DNA of 64,000 bases from Lophius americanus (lineage: Eukaryota; Chordata; Actinopteri; Lophiiformes; Lophiidae). Position numbers and translations under genes: made by a program. Positions 61,790 to 64,000 of the stretch are shown here, piece after piece; within the stretch, counting starts at the first letter, position 1, and every line of letters starts with the position of its first letter. The stretch is from positions 7,967,001-8,031,000 of the forward strand of contig JBBDHG010000019.1 in NCBI GenBank assembly GCA_037951165.1, in the 5' to 3' direction. The notes below the pieces were generated by a model that was not told the origin of the DNA, made no database searches, and saw nothing but the letters and a program-made list of their open reading frames with translations.

Positions 61790-63120
61790 AATTTCTCAAA
61801 TCTTATCGAAGAGTCTAACGGTAGTAGCTCCACACTTTGGAAACGCGTTAACTGTCTAACCAACTCCAATACCCATAACCATCATAGAATTAAGGGTCTA
61901 AACATAAATGAAAGAAAATATGTAACTGCAAATTCAACAACTGCAAATGAGTTTAATGCTTTCTTTATAGATTCAGTTGAGAAACTTTGCAACAACTTCA
62001 AACCAGTAGAGCTGTCACCAAGCATACCTAACCAGAACACTCAAATTAATTCCATATTAAAGAAGTTAATCCCCAAAACGTTACCAAGATCTTGAGTAAC
62101 ATTAGCAACTCAAAGACGAGGGATATTCAGGATGTTGTCTCTGAACTGCTAAACTATCACAGAACACAACTCCTCAGTGTCAATAAAACATCTGATGAAT
62201 TTGTCAATTAAAACAAGAACAGTCCCTGACAGCTGGAAAACAGCTCAATCTTCTAATCTGGTGAGTCAGACATGCAACTACCGACCAATTGCTATTCTCC
62301 CAGTTGTTTCCAAAATATTGGAAAAGGTTATTGCAGATCAACTCGTATCACATCTAGAGCAAAATCAGTTACTGCATCAACAACAGTTTGGATTCGGACC
62401 CCGACTCTATTGGTACTAGCGCCATAATCTGTCTGAAAAACTGCTATGTAATTGAAAAAATAAAAAATCTCTGGATGAAGGTCATGTTGATGGAGCATTC
62501 TTTCTAGACTTGAAAAAGCTTTTGAGACTGTTAACCCTGATGTGTTGCTATCCAAAGTTCCAAAATTTCAATTCTCTGATCAGGCTTCAGAGGAATTTGA
62601 CTCGAACCCTAGGAGAAGACTGCAATGTGTCAGAGTCAATTGGTAGAAGTCCACCTTCCTTGCCAACAGCATGGGATACCGCAGGGACCGGTACTTGGAT
62701 CATTGCTATTTGGCATGTATATTAATGACCTACCAGAGAGTTGTGGCTGCCAAATATATGCCGATCATACCGTTGTCAATACATCTGAAAGGTCATAGAA
62801 GGAAACTGCTGACCAGCTAACGGATTGCCTACACTCGATACCACAACGGCTGGAATCTTCTCAATTAACACTGAATATAAAAAAAAAAATCAAAAATCAA
62901 AATATTATAAGGAGTAAACAGCACGATAAGGAGTCATTCTTGGTCAAAATAAATAATAGGCCTTCATAACACATTTATGTATCATCTTAGACTCACACTT
63001 GAGACTTGACAAACAAAACAAATGAATTACATCTGCAAAAAAAGTTCAATCAAATCTCAACTTTCTGAACACAATTCAGTTCCATACACTTACAATTTTG
63101 GTCCTGTATACAGGACTTCA
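61790..63120 (+). mobile_element. L2-like LINE reverse transcriptase, degraded
   Basis: The plus strand encodes N-Y-R-P-I-A-I-L-P-V-V-S-K-I-L-E-K (62276-62326), then H-Q-Q-Q-F-G-F, and after frame changes I-P-Q-G-P-V-L-G and L-L-F-G-M-Y-I-N-D-L-P (62674-62733) and Y-A-D-H (62757-62768). These are RT blocks in the right order; the catalytic motif should be Y-A-D-D, so the second Asp is mutated to His. Frames shift at least twice. The family of the element is judged from I-L-P-V-V-S-K and the G-P-V-L-G block. Confidence 0.8.
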
Positions 63121-63175
63121 GCTTAAAATTGCATAAAGTTTGATCCTATGAGAGTTGTATGCAGCAAATTCAAAG

Positions 63176-63600
63176 TTAACATCCAAAGCTGAGTATAGTC
63201 AAACTTGATAATCTATTTTCTGTCACAGTAGACTGCAAATAATTCTTTATTATCCTTAAAGCTGAAACACGTTGCTCACATGTTGCACCGCTCACTGCTA
63301 ACCTGACAGCTACTTTGTACAACTTGTACAACGCGTAAAACACATCTGGACATGGGTACAAAAAATGGGCTAGGAGTCGTGTAGCAGTCTGTCCGATTCT
63401 GTCCGACTCTCCTCAGCCGGTGAAGTTCATGATTAAGATCTTCAACGCTCCTCCTTTTTCCTCTCAAAAAACTACTGATTGAAGGATTAAGAGCCTTTAC
63501 AAGTTTCGTAATGTTGCAGTTGGAGCTTGTAAAGTGTCTTTCTATTTCTCCAATCAACTTATCACTAACTGAGTCAACTTGGCAGGAAAACTGTTGGGTG
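63176..63600 (-). pseudogene. C-terminal fragment of a hAT transposase-like (ZMYM1-like) protein
   Basis: Frame 1 (63557-63276) reads I-G-E-I-E-R-H-F, then I-T-K-L-V-K-A-L-N-P-S and V-E-D-L-N-H-E-L-H-R-L-R-R. Frame 2 (63361-63176) reads Y-A-L-Y-K-L-Y-K-V-A, then V-S-G-A-T-C-E-Q-R-V-S-A-L-R-I-I-K and S-S-L-T-I-L. This order and the V-S-G-A-T-C-E signature are those of the hAT C-terminal dimerisation region in ZMYM1-like and hAT transposases. A frameshift near 63361 separates the two parts and the upstream portion is lost, so the copy is dead. It could be a domesticated-gene remnant only if an intact neighbour existed; none is seen. Confidence 0.78.
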
Positions 63601-64000
63601 GAAGCAGTGAGGCAATCATGAAGTGTCCATCTTGTCCGTGTGGAGCAGAAACCCGTTAATCTTTGTGATGCACTCCCACTTCTTCCTCCTCTTCATTTCT
63701 GTGATGCTCTCCCTCTTCTTCCTCTTCTAGATTTCAATCCTTGGCAAGGAGGTAGTCTAAATCCTTTCAGAAAGCCTTTCCGATAGCCAGTCGCTGCGTG
63801 TAAATGCTGTATCGGAAAGCTTCCTGTTTGAGTTCTATCTGTGCATTCCCAGCGTCGTGACGTAAGTTTTTTCAGCGCCGCAACGCATTTTGAATATGGC
63901 GACTTCAAACCAGTACCGGTCGGCATCGGAGATTGATTTATTCGTTGCAACTTTAAAAGATTTTAACACATTTTGACGGTGAGATGGGCGAGTCATTTCC

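Noticed and set aside
63896..63976. Plus-strand frame starting M-A-T-S-N-Q-Y-R-S-A near the right edge
   Set aside because: It ends after 26 codons in TGA, and the GGTGAG that could be a donor lies beyond the stop, so no coding exon can be built.

Overview
The window is vertebrate nuclear DNA, almost certainly from a teleost fish. It holds one recognisable protein-coding gene split by introns that run from 83 bp to about 18.6 kb. It also has many (CA/GT)n microsatellites, a CpG-rich promoter, and decayed fish-type LINE, SINE, hAT and LTR-like copies. There is no bacterial-style gene packing, no operon, no CRISPR array, and no tRNA or rRNA gene that I can see. I do not find a previously undescribed biological system here; the most unusual things are a few inverted repeats, nested insertions and features of the one gene.

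Gene: the minus strand from 30636 down to 1400 encodes a complete Sprouty-related EVH1-domain protein of the SPRED2 type, a membrane-associated negative regulator of RAS-RAF-ERK signalling. Six coding exons join in frame at 30611-30636, 11850-12042, 11598-11766, 10644-10708, 2404-2562 and 1400-2188, for a predicted 466 residues. The order is a short N-terminus matching SPRED2, an EVH1 domain (exons 2-3), a Ser-rich linker (exons 4-5), and a KIT-binding region plus the Cys-rich Sprouty domain (exon 6). Whether it is the a or b teleost paralogue cannot be settled from the window. The 3' UTR runs off the left edge, and no AATAAA is seen on the coding strand in 1-1399.

Promoter: about 29750-31300 is CpG-rich and surrounds exon 1. 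It contains several short upstream ORFs and a run of 31 G at 31243-31273.

Introns: intron 4 (2563-10643) and intron 1 (12043-30610) hold LINE 3' ends at 13.1 and 22.2 kb, SINE-like copies at 25.1 and 26.5 kb, a hAT-like non-autonomous element at 25.3-26.15 kb, and a dispersed repeat family at 21.9-22.9 and 27.3-27.8 kb.

Upstream of the gene (31.3-64 kb) I see no host gene. It holds an RTE-like LINE at 32954-34989 with a 14-bp target-site duplication, an LTR-like block inside a TTATC pentamer array at 37.05-37.6 kb, SINE-like copies at 37.9, 39.0 and 54.3 kb, LINE pieces at 47.7, 49.9 and 62 kb, and the C-terminal end of a hAT transposase at 63.2 kb. Large gene-poor flanks like this often hold distal enhancers in vertebrates, and a few stretches with unusually complex sequence are flagged, but conservation cannot be tested here.
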